Assembly (NCBI GenBank): GCA_049515175.1
Contig: JBEKUI010000271.1
Location: 1-5,889, forward strand
Direction of reading: 5' to 3'
DNA length: 5,889 bases
DNA from: JACQNR01 sp049515175
GTDB taxonomy: Bacteria; Acidobacteriota; Terriglobia; UBA7540
The notes under the pieces are model-generated. The model had not been told where the DNA came from. It searched no databases and saw nothing but the letters and a program-made list of their open reading frames with translations. Positions 5,889-5,889 of the stretch are shown here, one piece after another. Numbering within the stretch: the first letter of the stretch is position 1; the number at the start of each line of letters is the position of its first letter. The translations under genes were made by a program, and so were the position numbers.

Positions 5889-5889
5889 A

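Overview
This window is a core chromosomal segment of a G+C-rich bacterium, read entirely from the minus strand. In transcription order (right to left) it carries tuf, rpmG, trnW(CCA), secE, nusG, rplK, rplA, rplJ, rplL and the first 266 codons of rpoB. This is the classic bacterial EF-Tu / SecE-NusG / L11-L1-L10-L12 / RNA polymerase beta cluster. No plus-strand gene is supported; the long plus-strand frames are antisense shadows of these conserved genes.

Taxonomy: the N-terminus of RpoB carries a roughly 60-residue insertion with eight cysteines that Escherichia coli beta lacks. It resembles what I remember of RpoB in Acidobacteriota such as Candidatus Koribacter. Together with the gene order and base composition this suggests an acidobacterium, but I could not run a search.

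Layout: 4698-5888 tuf, complete, with its start codon one base from the window edge; 4471-4620 rpmG, 49 residues; 4311-4386 tRNA-Trp with encoded CCA; 3941-4192 secE; 3363-3893 nusG; 2842-3273 rplK; 2058-2753 rplA; 1497-2033 rplJ; 1034-1429 rplL; 1-798 rpoB, cut off by the left edge. All proteins act in gene expression. EF-Tu, L33, L11, L1, L10 and L12 serve the ribosome, and the L11 / L10-L12 stalk is where EF-Tu is recruited. NusG and RpoB serve transcription. SecE belongs to the protein export channel.

The most unusual content is between the genes. Four spacers (tuf-rpmG, rpmG-trnW, nusG-rplK, rplK-rplA) are filled almost from stop codon to ribosome binding site, or to the tRNA 5' end, by degenerate tandem 7-base repeats. 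Each consists of one block, a short centre (12, 12, 12 and 15 bases) and a block of the reverse-complement heptamer. Three of the four measure exactly 68 bp by the unit boundaries I chose. They use three different heptamer sequences, so the conserved property is the architecture rather than the sequence. The rplL-rpoB spacer (235 bp) is different: it holds three successive GC-rich stem-loops and no heptamers. No gene-free stretch exceeds 300 bases.
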